A DNA stretch of 41,061 bases from Flavobacteriaceae bacterium (GTDB lineage: Bacteria; Bacteroidota; Bacteroidia; Flavobacteriales; Flavobacteriaceae). The stretch lies in the NCBI GenBank assembly GCA_013373105.1, contig JABXIJ010000011.1:1-41061 (forward strand), given 5' to 3'. The first letter of the stretch is position 1; each line of letters opens with the position of its first letter. Positions 17,198 to 25,620 of the stretch are shown here, piece after piece. Below the pieces are notes generated by a model. It was not told the origin of the DNA. It made no database searches and saw only the letters and a list, made by a program, of their open reading frames with translations. The position numbers and the translations under genes were made by a program.

Positions 17198-17923
17198 TTG
17201 AGATATTTTATAGAGCTTTCTTATAATGGGCAACACTATCATGGTTGGCAGGTTCAACCAGATGCAGTTTCTGTTCAAGAAAAAATTAATAATGCATTAA
17301 GCACTATACTACAAGAAGAAATTCAAGTTGTTGGAGCAGGAAGAACAGATACTGGTGTACATGCATCTCAAATGTTTGCCCACTTTGATGTCGAAAAACA
17401 ATTAGATAAGAACCTTGTGTTTAAATTAAACGCTATTTTACCTAATGATATTTGTATAAAAGATATTTTTCTTGTTGAAGATAATAAACATGCAAGATTT
17501 GATGCAACTTATAGAACTTACGAATACAGAATTTGGTTAGGTAGAAATCCATTTTTATTAGATTTTTCATGGCAAATTCATTCTCAAAAACCAAATGTTT
17601 CTTTAATGAATTCTGCTGCAAAATTGCTTTTAGAATACGAAGATTTCGAATCGTTTTCAAAAGTAAAAACAGATGTATATACCTTTAACTGTGTTGTTAC
17701 AAAAGCATATTGGACACAAGAAAATGAAGCATTAACTTTTCATATTACTGCCAATCGTTTTTTGCGAAATATGGTAAGAGCAATTGTGGGCACACTTTTA
17801 GACGTAGGATTAGGTAAAATATCTGTAGAAGATTTTAAAAAAATAATAGAAAGTAAAAATAGAAGTAATGCAGGGTTATCTGTACCTGCAAAAGGCTTAT
17901 TTTTGACAGAAATAAAATATTAA
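17198..17923 (+). CDS. truA: tRNA pseudouridine(38-40) synthase TruA
   Basis: 241 aa. It converts U38-U40 of the tRNA anticodon arm to pseudouridine. The catalytic loop GAGRTDTGVHA puts the active aspartate at residue 51, and YRTYEYRIW, FLRNMVRAIVGTLL and NRSNAGLSVPAKGLFL are all family segments. The start is TTG at 17198: the protein then begins with the family-typical RYFIELSYNG, and no in-frame ATG lies upstream (ATGs at 17178 and 17191 are out of frame). The stop is 3 bp before the TTG start of the ABC exporter, so the two are likely cotranscribed. Confidence 0.95.
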   Translation: MRYFIELSYNGQHYHGWQVQPDAVSVQEKINNALSTILQEEIQVVGAGRTDTGVHASQMFAHFDVEKQLDKNLVFKLNAILPNDICIKDIFLVEDNKHARFDATYRTYEYRIWLGRNPFLLDFSWQIHSQKPNVSLMNSAAKLLLEYEDFESFSKVKTDVYTFNCVVTKAYWTQENEALTFHITANRFLRNMVRAIVGTLLDVGLGKISVEDFKKIIESKNRSNAGLSVPAKGLFLTEIKY

Positions 17924-17926
17924 GGT

Positions 17927-19696
17927 TTGGCAGAAAAAACAGGAAATGCTTTTGATATAGAAATCTTTTCAAGACTAATGAGTTTCGCAAGAAAATACAA
18001 ATTGTATTTTGCTATAGCAGCTTCATCTACCATTTTATTAGCCTTATTTTCTGTTTTATCACCATATATTTTAATAAATACAGTAGATTACTACGTACTG
18101 TCTGAAGACAAAGTAGGGCTTTTAAACTACACACTTTTAATGTTAGGTGTGTTAATAATAGAAGTGCTACTTCAATTTAGTTTTATATACTATGCAAACT
18201 GGGTTGGGCAACATATTATTAGAGACATTAGAGCTAAAATATTTAGACATATTTTACAGTTTAAAATGTCTTATTTCGATAAAAACTCTGTTGGTAGATT
18301 AGTAACAAGAGTAGTTTCTGACATAGAAACTATAGCAGCTTTTTTTAGTAATGGTGTTTTTACTATTGTTAGCGATATTTTAAAAATGCTTGCTGTTACC
18401 ATAGTAATGCTAATATTAAACTGTAAATTAGCAACCATAACTTTAGCAGTTTTACCCATTTTGGTGTATGCAACAAAGCGTTTTCAAATAGCAATAAAAG
18501 CAACTTTTCAAGAAGTTCGAAATCAAGTTGCAAACTTAAATGGCTTTGTTCAAGAGCGCGTAACAGGTATGAAAATTGTTCAGCTTTTTAATAGAGAAAA
18601 AATTGAATACGAGAATTTTAAAGACATAAACAACAAACATAAAGAGGCACATATTAAAACTATTTGGTATTATTCTGTATTCTTTCCGATTGCAGAAATT
18701 TTATCTTCTATTGGTATTGGTTTAATTGTTTGGTTTGGTGGTGGTCAAGCTATTCAAGATTCAAATATTTCTGTAGGTATGATTATCGGTTTTATTCAAT
18801 ATGCACAAATGTTGTTTAGGCCTTTACGCCAAATTGCTGATAAATTCAACCAATTGCAAATGGGAATTGTTGCTGGAGAGCGTGTTTTTAAAGTAATTGA
18901 TACAGATAGTAGTATAGCTAAAAACGGAACAATACTAGCAGAAAACCTTAAAGGAAATATTAAATTTGAGAATGTAAGGTTTAGTTATGTTAAAGACGAA
19001 GAGGTTTTAAAAGGCATTTCACTAGATGTAAAAAGTGGACAAACTATTGCTATAGTTGGTGCAACTGGTGCAGGAAAATCTACCATAATCAACCTAATTA
19101 ATCGTTTTTATGAAATAGATAGCGGCACCATTTCAGTTGATGATATTCCTGTAAATGAATATACTTTAGAAAGTTTAAGAAACCAAGTTGCCATAGTGTT
19201 ACAAGATGTATTCTTGTTTTCAGACTCTATATTACATAACATCACATTAAAAAATGATAACATCACTCAAGAACAAGTAGAACAAGCTGCAAAAAAAATT
19301 GGAATACACGATTTTATTATGTCTCTACCTGGAGGTTATCAATATAATGTTAAAGAAAGAGGATCTATGTTGTCTTCTGGACAGCGTCAATTAATAGCCT
19401 TTTTAAGAGCTTATGTTAGTAAACCAAGCATATTAATTTTAGACGAAGCAACATCTTCTGTTGATGCGCATGCAGAACAAATGATACAGTATGCAACAGA
19501 TACCATTACAAAAGGTAGAACATCTATAATTATAGCCCACAGACTAGCAACAATAAAGAAAGCAGATAAAATTATTGTAATGGATAAAGGGCAAATCGTA
19601 GAAGAAGGTAAGCATGAAGAGTTGTTAGAAAAGGAGTCTGGTTATTATAGAAACCTATACGAAAAACAGTTTAGTTTAGAACAAGTAGAACAGTAG
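17927..19696 (+). CDS. ABC exporter, fused permease and ATPase (MsbA/MdlB type)
   Basis: 589 aa. Six transmembrane helices at about 25-310 are followed by one nucleotide-binding domain: Walker A GATGAGKST at about 376-384, Q-loop VLQDVFLFS, signature SSGQRQ at about 483, Walker B ILILDEATSSVD at about 500-511, and H-loop IIAHRLAT. It should work as a homodimer; lipid or drug export is the usual role and the substrate is unknown. The signature LSSGQ, rather than LSGGQ, is common in this subfamily. The start is TTG at 17927, 3 bp after the truA stop and preceded by TAAGG. Its 3' end is 1 bp from the convergent cdaA end, with no visible terminator. Confidence 0.95.
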   Translation: MAEKTGNAFDIEIFSRLMSFARKYKLYFAIAASSTILLALFSVLSPYILINTVDYYVLSEDKVGLLNYTLLMLGVLIIEVLLQFSFIYYANWVGQHIIRDIRAKIFRHILQFKMSYFDKNSVGRLVTRVVSDIETIAAFFSNGVFTIVSDILKMLAVTIVMLILNCKLATITLAVLPILVYATKRFQIAIKATFQEVRNQVANLNGFVQERVTGMKIVQLFNREKIEYENFKDINNKHKEAHIKTIWYYSVFFPIAEILSSIGIGLIVWFGGGQAIQDSNISVGMIIGFIQYAQMLFRPLRQIADKFNQLQMGIVAGERVFKVIDTDSSIAKNGTILAENLKGNIKFENVRFSYVKDEEVLKGISLDVKSGQTIAIVGATGAGKSTIINLINRFYEIDSGTISVDDIPVNEYTLESLRNQVAIVLQDVFLFSDSILHNITLKNDNITQEQVEQAAKKIGIHDFIMSLPGGYQYNVKERGSMLSSGQRQLIAFLRAYVSKPSILILDEATSSVDAHAEQMIQYATDTITKGRTSIIIAHRLATIKKADKIIVMDKGQIVEEGKHEELLEKESGYYRNLYEKQFSLEQVEQ

Positions 19697-19697
19697 T

Positions 19698-20474
19698 TTA
19701 CATTACGTCTTTTTTCAGTTTATCAGCAAGTTCATCTGAAGTATTATACAATACAAACTCACCATCTTTAATGTAAGAAATTTCTCCTGTTTCTTCAGAA
19801 ACTAATAAACAAACTGCATCTGTTCTTTCACTAACACCAATTGCAGCTCTGTGTCTTAGGCCAAATCTAGCAGGAATTTTTGTGCTATCAGAAATAGGTA
19901 AAACAACTCGTGTTGCAACCACATAGTTATCTCTAATAATAGTTGCTCCATCATGTAAAGGACTATTTTTAAAGAAGATGCTTTCTAGAAGAACTTCATT
20001 TACTTGAGCATTCATAACGTCTCCTGTATTTACTAAAAAATCTAAGTTATTTGTACGTTCTATAACAATTAAAGCACCTGTTTTAGTTTTAGACATACTA
20101 TTGCATGCCTTTAAAATTTTATCTACATCTATTTCTGAATTTATTTCTGATCGTAAAAACTTGAGCTGATTAAAAAAGCTTCTTTTGTTAGAAAAATTGG
20201 TAGTACCAATCATTAATAAGAACTTCCTTATTTCTTGTTGAAAAACAATAATTAAAGCAATTACACCTCCAGAAAGTAGGTAACCTAAGATACCACTTAA
20301 CATTTCCATTTTTAAAGCTTGTGTAATTTTCCATATTAAAAAAATTAAAGCAATTCCAACAAAAATATTGATGGCTACAGTTCCCTTTAATAGTTTATAA
20401 ATATAATAGAGTAGGAGTGCAACTAAGAAAATATCTAGAACATCTAAGAAAGAAAATTCAATAAAATCTAACAT
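19698..20474 (-). CDS. cdaA: Diadenylate cyclase, CdaA type
   Basis: 258 aa. It makes cyclic di-AMP from two ATP. Three N-terminal membrane helices (about 12-85) are followed by a DisA_N/DAC catalytic domain (about 95-255) with the DGA motif at 175-177 and RHR at 207-209, both required for activity. The order, membrane part then DAC, is that of CdaA (DacA, TIGR00159). It lies downstream of folP on the same strand (33 bp), a pairing common in Bacteroidetes. No c-di-AMP receptor or CdaR is visible nearby. Confidence 0.95.
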   Translation of the reverse strand: MLDFIEFSFLDVLDIFLVALLLYYIYKLLKGTVAINIFVGIALIFLIWKITQALKMEMLSGILGYLLSGGVIALIIVFQQEIRKFLLMIGTTNFSNKRSFFNQLKFLRSEINSEIDVDKILKACNSMSKTKTGALIVIERTNNLDFLVNTGDVMNAQVNEVLLESIFFKNSPLHDGATIIRDNYVVATRVVLPISDSTKIPARFGLRHRAAIGVSERTDAVCLLVSEETGEISYIKDGEFVLYNTSDELADKLKKDVM

Positions 20475-20507
20475 TTAAAGGAAATCATTTTACGTAAATG
20501 TACAAAA

Positions 20508-21329
20508 TTAAAGTATCTGCTCAACTATTTTTATGGCTTCTATAGCTTCTTTCACATCATGCACTCTTAAAATGTTAGCGCCATTCAATAATGCAATTGT
20601 GTTTGCAGATGTAGTTGCATTTAAAGCTTCTTTAGGCGTTATGTTTAAAGTTTTATATAACATAGATTTTCTTGAAATACCAACTAAAATTGGTGAATCT
20701 AAATTTTTAAAATAAGGTAGGTTTTTTAAAATTTCGAAGTTGTGGGTTGCAGTTTTTCCAAAACCAAACCCCATATCTATGATTACATCATTTACATTTA
20801 GTTGATGCAACTTATAAAGTTTTTCTGCAAAATATTTTGTAATTTCTTGTATTATATTTTCATAATTTGGGTTAAGCTGCATGTTCTGTGGTGTGCCTAA
20901 CATGTGCATTAAAATATAAGGCACTTGTAATTCAGCAATGGTTTTAAACATATTGTCATCCAAATTACCTCCAGAAATATCGTTTATTATTGCTGCACCT
21001 GCTTTAATAGTTTCTTTTGCAACTTTACTACTAAATGTATCTACAGAAATTATAATTTCTGAGAATTCCTTAACCAATAAATCTATTATTGGAAGTATTC
21101 TATTTAGTTCTTCATCTTCAGATATATGTTGTGCTCCAGGTCTAGAAGAATATGCGCCTACATCAATAAAAGTTGCACCTTCTAGTAACATCTTTTCAGT
21201 TTGATTAATAATATCGAAATCTGATGAATATTTTCCACCATCATAAAAAGAGTCTGGGGTAATATTTAAAATCCCCATAACTTTTGGCGAAGAAATGTCT
21301 ATAAGAGAACCTTTGCAATTTATTGTCAT
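20508..21329 (-). CDS. folP: Dihydropteroate synthase
   Basis: 273 aa, full length. It joins p-aminobenzoate to dihydropterin pyrophosphate in folate synthesis and is the sulfonamide target. Motifs: MGILNITPDSFYDGGKY near residue 18, the pABA loop DVGAYSSRPGA, ISVDTF, INDISGG, DMGFGFGKT and GISRKS. Between the LOG gene (1 bp upstream) and cdaA (33 bp downstream) it forms a minus-strand operon. Nothing odd is seen. Confidence 0.97.
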   Translation of the reverse strand: MTINCKGSLIDISSPKVMGILNITPDSFYDGGKYSSDFDIINQTEKMLLEGATFIDVGAYSSRPGAQHISEDEELNRILPIIDLLVKEFSEIIISVDTFSSKVAKETIKAGAAIINDISGGNLDDNMFKTIAELQVPYILMHMLGTPQNMQLNPNYENIIQEITKYFAEKLYKLHQLNVNDVIIDMGFGFGKTATHNFEILKNLPYFKNLDSPILVGISRKSMLYKTLNITPKEALNATTSANTIALLNGANILRVHDVKEAIEAIKIVEQIL

Positions 21330-21330
21330 A

Positions 21331-21912
21331 CTAGTTTACTACTTTATTAATTACATGACTTTTTTTTACTGGTGTGTAATGTTTCATTTTATAGATTAAA
21401 GTTTCAATATCATCTGAAACTAATAATAATGCTTTGTTTTCTTTTTTTAGAAAACCTTCTTCAATCATAGTATCTACTTGTTGTAGAGTTGCATTAAAAT
21501 ATCCATTAATATTTAAAAGACCAACAGGTTTTTGCTCTATATGAAGTTGATTTAAAGTTAGTGCTTCAAAAAGTTCATCTAAAGTTCCAAAGCCACCTGG
21601 AAGTGTAATATAACCATCAACCAACTTACTCATAATAACTTTACGTTCACTCATGTTTTTACAAACAATCATTTCCTCTACCTTATCATGCACTACTTCT
21701 TCTTTTTCTAAAAGTTTTGGAATAACACCAATAACTTTACCATTACTCTCTAAAATAGCATTAGCGATTTCTCCCATCAAACCAATTTTTCCACCACCAT
21801 AAACCATAGCAATATTATGGTTTACTAAGTGTTTACCAAGTAATTTAGCAGCTTTTTTATAGATAGGATTAAAACCTAAACTAGACCCACAAAAAACTAC
21901 TACACTTTTCAT
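21331..21912 (-). CDS. LOG family protein (TIGR00730, cytokinin riboside phosphate hydrolase type)
   Basis: 193 aa from the ATG at 21912, which gives the family-typical start KSVVVFCGSSLGFNP; an upstream ATG at 21933 would add seven residues. It has the nucleotide-binding MVYGGGKIGLMGEIANAI and the LOG hallmark LPGGFGTLDELFE. These Rossmann-like proteins cleave the N-glycosidic bond of nucleoside monophosphates; some older annotations say lysine decarboxylase. It is the first gene of the LOG-folP-cdaA run. The substrate is unknown. Confidence 0.92.
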   Translation of the reverse strand: MKSVVVFCGSSLGFNPIYKKAAKLLGKHLVNHNIAMVYGGGKIGLMGEIANAILESNGKVIGVIPKLLEKEEVVHDKVEEMIVCKNMSERKVIMSKLVDGYITLPGGFGTLDELFEALTLNQLHIEQKPVGLLNINGYFNATLQQVDTMIEEGFLKKENKALLLVSDDIETLIYKMKHYTPVKKSHVINKVVN

Positions 21913-21995
21913 AAATTGGTTAATAAAAATCATTGTAAAAATAAATGAAAAGCTTGTAAGATTTACTACATTTACAGAAATACTTTACAAAACAA

Positions 21996-22538
21996 ATGCA
22001 AAATACCTCAAAACAATATGATGCTGTAATTGAAGAATGTAGAAGTTTGTTTGTTAAAAAAATGTCTGATTATGGTAGTGCTTGGCGCATTTTAAGATTA
22101 CCATCTTTAACAGATCAAATTTTTATAAAAGCACAAAGAATTCGTCAGTTACAAGAGAATGAAGTTAGAAAGGTAAATGAAGGAGAAAAGTCTGAATTTA
22201 TTGGTATAATAAATTACTCTATTATGGCTTTAATTCAATTAGAATTAGGTCTTGTAGAACAACCAGATTTAGACACAGAAGCTGCTACAAAATTATACGA
22301 CAAGCATGTTAAAATAACTAAAGAGTTAATGCTTAATAAAAACCATGATTATGGTGAAGCTTGGAGAGATATGCGTGTAAGTAGTTTAACAGATTTAATT
22401 CTTCAAAAACTACTAAGAGTTAAACAAATAGAAGATAATAAAGGAAAAACAATAGTTTCTGAAGGCATAGATGCAAATTATCAAGACATGATAAATTATG
22501 CCGTTTTTGCAATGATTCATTTAGATAATAATGAATAA
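21996..22538 (+). CDS. DUF1599 protein with an internal duplication
   Basis: 180 aa, soluble. The protein is two copies of one ~80-residue unit: KKMSDYGSAWRILRLPSLTDQ near residue 22 and KNHDYGEAWRDMRVSSLTD near residue 112, each followed by a helix with the RxxQL/RVKQI motif. This is DUF1599, a nucleotide-modification-associated family whose biochemical role is not established. It is the first gene of a tightly packed operon; the next small ORF starts inside its last codons (8-bp overlap). It diverges from the LOG gene. Confidence 0.92.
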   Translation: MQNTSKQYDAVIEECRSLFVKKMSDYGSAWRILRLPSLTDQIFIKAQRIRQLQENEVRKVNEGEKSEFIGIINYSIMALIQLELGLVEQPDLDTEAATKLYDKHVKITKELMLNKNHDYGEAWRDMRVSSLTDLILQKLLRVKQIEDNKGKTIVSEGIDANYQDMINYAVFAMIHLDNNE

Positions 22539-22707
22539 AGCTAAAGCAGAAATAGTATTTTTTGCATTGTGTTTTATTGCCATTTTTTCAGCTTTGTTTT
22601 TTATTTATTTTGGCAAATATAATGAGTTGGTTTTTTGGCTTTTAACAATATCATTAATCCTACTATTTTTATATATAATTGTAAAACTTTTAAAAAAGAT
22701 TAAATGA
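22531..22707 (+). CDS. Small two-helix membrane protein, 58 aa
   Basis: 58 codons, ATG at 22531, TGA at 22705-22707. The protein has two hydrophobic helices (VFFALCFIAIFSALFFIYF, about 9-27, and WLLTISLILLFLYIIVKLL, about 36-54) and a lysine-rich tail. It starts inside the end of the DUF1599 gene and overlaps the following start by 4 bp (ATGA), so it completes a run of translationally coupled genes. That fit at both ends is good evidence that it is real. Function unknown. Confidence 0.8.
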   Translation: MNKAKAEIVFFALCFIAIFSALFFIYFGKYNELVFWLLTISLILLFLYIIVKLLKKIK

Positions 22708-23702
22708 GTAGACGTAAAAATAATGCTGTACATCCTTTAACACTAGCATTAGTTAATATTTCAAGAATAATTGTTGGATTGTTATTTATTTTTTCTGGTG
22801 TTGTAAAATTAATAGATCCAAAAGGCTCTCAATATAAGTTTGAAGAATATTTTTCGGCTGGTGTTTTAAACTTAGAATCACTAGTACCTTATGCTTTATA
22901 CCTTTCTATATTTCTTATTGTCTTAGAAATTTATTTAGGTTTTGCAGTACTATTGGGTTATAGAGCAAAAGCAATCTTAAAATACCTATTGTTATTAATT
23001 TTATTCTTCTTGTTTTTAACTTGGTACTCGGCCTATTTTAATAAAGTAACAGATTGTGGTTGTTTTGGTGATGCTATAAAACTTACACCTTGGCAGTCTT
23101 TTTATAAAGATTTAATCTTAACAATTCTAATCGTATTTTTATATAGATATAAGGAAAATATTTATCCCTTTTTTAATAAAAAAACAGTAATATTTATTAC
23201 AGTATCAAGTTTTATTTTATCAATATTTATAGCCGTTTTTGTTATTCGTCATTTACCATTAAAAGATTTTAGAGCTTATAAAATTGGAACAGATATAAGG
23301 GAAGGAATGCAATATAAAGGCGATGGTAAAATCCCTCCAATTCACGATTTAATGCTTGAAGACGAACAAAACGATTTACTAGATACCATTTTAAAAATGG
23401 ATAAAGTAATGTTAGTTATAGCATCAAGTCTTGAAAAATCAGAATTTACAGGATTTACAGAAGTAAAAAATGCTGCTATACAAGCAAAAAAGAAAGGCTA
23501 TAAAGTATATGGGGCAACAGCGTCATTTTCAGAAATTATTCAAATTACTTCTAAAAAGTACGATTTACCTTTTGAATTTTTGTTTTGTGATGCAACAACA
23601 TTAAAAACAATGATAAGAGCAAACCCAGGAGTTATTCTTCTCAAAAAAGGAGTTATAACTGATAAGAAAGCTTGGAGAGATGTTGAAAATTTAAATTACT
23701 AA
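22704..23702 (+). CDS. BT_3928-like membrane protein: DoxX/MauE domain plus thioredoxin-like domain
   Basis: 332 aa. An N-terminal DoxX/MauE-like four-helix membrane domain (about 15-150) contains DCGCFGDAIKLTPWQSFYKD, the cysteine motif shared by this family. A fifth helix lies at about 155-175. The C-terminal ~140 residues look like a thioredoxin-like fold without a CxxC (DKVMLVIASSLEKSE). It probably handles electrons or disulfides in the membrane; the substrate is unknown. It overlaps its upstream neighbour by 4 bp and its downstream neighbour by 1 bp (TAATG). Confidence 0.88.
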   Translation: MSRRKNNAVHPLTLALVNISRIIVGLLFIFSGVVKLIDPKGSQYKFEEYFSAGVLNLESLVPYALYLSIFLIVLEIYLGFAVLLGYRAKAILKYLLLLILFFLFLTWYSAYFNKVTDCGCFGDAIKLTPWQSFYKDLILTILIVFLYRYKENIYPFFNKKTVIFITVSSFILSIFIAVFVIRHLPLKDFRAYKIGTDIREGMQYKGDGKIPPIHDLMLEDEQNDLLDTILKMDKVMLVIASSLEKSEFTGFTEVKNAAIQAKKKGYKVYGATASFSEIIQITSKKYDLPFEFLFCDATTLKTMIRANPGVILLKKGVITDKKAWRDVENLNY

Positions 23703-24073
23703 TGAAAAATCTTTTGCTGGTTTTTGTTGGTGGTGGTTTTGGTAGCGTTTTACGTTTTTTATTAGGTAAATGGCTTAATAATTCTGACAATGGTATACCA
23801 TATGGAACCTTTCTAGCTAACATTTTAGGCAGCCTATTTATTGGGTTGATTTTAGGTTATGCAGCAAAAAGTGAGATAGTAAATCAAAATCAAACATTGT
23901 TATTGGCAACAGGCTTTTGTGGTGGTTTTACAACTTTCTCAACCTTTGCTTATGAAAATCATATGTTTTTAAAATCTGGAGATTTTACTTCTTTTGCACT
24001 TTATACTATAGCTAGTTTTGTAATTGGTTTTTTAGCTGTTTTTGGAGGTATGTATTTAATAAAATTTATTTAA
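23702..24073 (+). CDS. crcB: Fluoride ion channel CrcB/Fluc
   Basis: 123 aa with four membrane helices, the normal size. Fluc proteins are dual-topology dimers that let fluoride out of the cell. Hallmarks: GGGFGSVLRFLLGKW at the N-terminus, GTFLANILGS with the conserved asparagine, and GFCGGFTTFSTFAYE carrying the phenylalanine track. A single copy implies a homodimer. Many crcB genes sit behind a fluoride riboswitch, but here the gene starts on the stop codon of the BT_3928-like gene, so no separate riboswitch is possible; expression must follow the operon. Confidence 0.96.
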   Translation: MKNLLLVFVGGGFGSVLRFLLGKWLNNSDNGIPYGTFLANILGSLFIGLILGYAAKSEIVNQNQTLLLATGFCGGFTTFSTFAYENHMFLKSGDFTSFALYTIASFVIGFLAVFGGMYLIKFI

Positions 24074-24074
24074 T

Positions 24075-24776
24075 ATGAACAATCTTGTTTCTTATAAATC
24101 TGAAAATGATTATGTATTAATTACTCTAAATAATGGTAAAGCAAATGCAATTTCTCATGAAGTAATTGAGGGTTTAAATAAAGCTCTAGACAAGGCAAAT
24201 GAAGAAAAAAAACCTGTTATTATAACAGGTACACCTGGTATTTTTTCAGGTGGATTTGATTTAAAAGTAATGAAAGCATCACCAGAATCTGCTTTAGAAT
24301 TAGTTACAAAAGGTTCAAAATTAGCCTTAAAAATGTTGTCTTTTCCATTACCAATAATTGTGGCTTGTAATGGTCATGCAATTGCAAAAGGTGCGTTTTT
24401 GTTATTATGTGCTGATTATAGAATTGGTTCAGAGGGCGATTTTAAAATTGGATTAAATGAGGTAATGATTGGTATGACTATGCATCATGCAGGAATTGCC
24501 ATAGCAAAATCACGTTTGTCTGAAGTGTATTTAAATAGGAGTGTTGTGAATGCTGAAATATACAATCCTAAAGATGCTATAAAAGCTGGTTTTTTAGACA
24601 CCATTGTTGTTGAAGATTTATTAATACCAACAGCAACAAATATTGCAGGTATGTTTAACCAACTGAATAAAAAAGCACATGCTGAAACTAAACTTAAAGT
24701 ACGAAAGCCTCATCTAGATAATTTAGCAAAAGCTATTGAGTTAGATTTAAGAGAAGCCATTACTTTAAATACTTAA
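24075..24776 (+). CDS. Crotonase-fold enoyl-CoA hydratase/isomerase family protein
   Basis: 233 aa. Crotonase fold with GIFSGGFDLKVM (first oxyanion-hole segment) and CNGHAIAKGAFLLLCADYRIG (second segment). Later residues are ITLNNGKANAISHEVIEGL and GLNEVMIGMTMHHAGI. It acts on acyl-CoA substrates; the exact reaction cannot be read. Family enoyl-CoA hydratases use Glu at the two catalytic sites; here the second site reads LNEVMIGM, so one Glu may remain. It starts 1 bp after crcB and ends 4 bp into the convergent DUF1684 gene. It is the last gene of the operon. Confidence 0.9.
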   Translation: MNNLVSYKSENDYVLITLNNGKANAISHEVIEGLNKALDKANEEKKPVIITGTPGIFSGGFDLKVMKASPESALELVTKGSKLALKMLSFPLPIIVACNGHAIAKGAFLLLCADYRIGSEGDFKIGLNEVMIGMTMHHAGIAIAKSRLSEVYLNRSVVNAEIYNPKDAIKAGFLDTIVVEDLLIPTATNIAGMFNQLNKKAHAETKLKVRKPHLDNLAKAIELDLREAITLNT

Positions 24777-25393
24777 AATTCAACTTTTTTAAATATTTTA
24801 ATTCCTGCTTTTACAGGAATATTTAAATGATTTTTTCTTGGAGTTAATGGGCAAGAAAACATATGGTTATAAGCACAATATGGGTTATAAGTATTGTTGA
24901 AGTTTAATACTATAGTATCATCTTCGTTTATGTCTGTTAAAAGTAAATCCATGTAACGTCCTCCTCCATAAGATTCGTCACCAGAAGTTTCATCTGTAAA
25001 AGGTAAAAACAAATAATCTTTGTATTTTTCATCTTCTAAATCATCTTGACTTTGATATATAGTCAACTCACACTCTTTACCAATTAAACTAAATTTTACC
25101 ACACCAAATTCTTTGTATAATGGCTTTCTGTCTGTTGTGGTTGGCATTTCAAAAACTGGTGCATTATCAATTCTTGTTAGTCTTGCTTTAACTATATAAT
25201 TAGAATCAATAGGAAAGAATTCTAAGCCTTTAAAATTTTTTAAATCCTTCTTTTTTAATGGTGATTTAGATGCGTCTTTAAAAATTGCGTTCTGTTTTAT
25301 TTGATAGTCACTTTTACCTAGTATAGGTCTTTTTTTTGTGGTGCATGATAAACAGATAATGCTAATTAAAACAACTATACAAACTCTTAACAT
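24773..25393 (-). CDS. DUF1684 family lipoprotein
   Basis: 206 aa. A lipoprotein signal (VCIVVLISIICLSC) precedes a soluble domain with FGVVKFSLIGKECELTIYQS, FTDETSGDESYGGGRYMDL, FNNTYNPYCAYN and CPLTPRKNHLNIPVKAGI, the DUF1684 signature blocks. Function unknown; beta-sandwich proteins of this family are widespread. It converges on the crotonase gene with a 4-bp overlap. On the minus strand a TATTTTTG box (25410-25417) precedes the ATG. Confidence 0.9.
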   Translation of the reverse strand: MLRVCIVVLISIICLSCTTKKRPILGKSDYQIKQNAIFKDASKSPLKKKDLKNFKGLEFFPIDSNYIVKARLTRIDNAPVFEMPTTTDRKPLYKEFGVVKFSLIGKECELTIYQSQDDLEDEKYKDYLFLPFTDETSGDESYGGGRYMDLLLTDINEDDTIVLNFNNTYNPYCAYNHMFSCPLTPRKNHLNIPVKAGIKIFKKVEF

Positions 25394-25409
25394 ATAAATA
25401 ACTTTATAT

Positions 25410-25417
25410 CAAAAATA
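25410..25417 (-). promoter_or_regulatory. -7 promoter element of the DUF1684 gene
   Basis: Reads TATTTTTG on the minus strand, an exact TAnnTTTG match, 17 nt before the ATG. No TTG is found at a good distance. Confidence 0.42.
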
Positions 25418-25567
25418 CAACATTCAAAAATTTTACTTAGTTTAGCCGAAATAAAATTAAAGATATGAATATTGTCTCAACTTGTTTAATCCAAAGAAAA
25501 CCTAATTTATTAGGAGTTTGGTCTATTCATATGTTTTGATAATTAATTTATAAAATAAAACATTACA

Positions 25568-25597
25568 AAAAAGTCCAACTCTAGAGTTGGACTTTTT
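25568..25597. terminator. Perfect 30-bp palindromic terminator upstream of the MFS gene
   Basis: AAAAAGTCCAACTCT and AGAGTTGGACTTTTT form a perfect 15-bp inverted repeat with no spacer, A-run on one side and T-run on the other. It works on either strand as a rho-independent terminator. It lies between two divergent genes, 24 bp before the MFS start codon, so it has no obvious coding gene to terminate. Confidence 0.8.
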
Positions 25598-25620
25598 ACT
25601 TTTAGTACATTACATAACTC

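Noticed and set aside
23690..23702. Fluoride riboswitch ahead of crcB
   Set aside because: There is no room; the crcB ATG overlaps the preceding stop codon.
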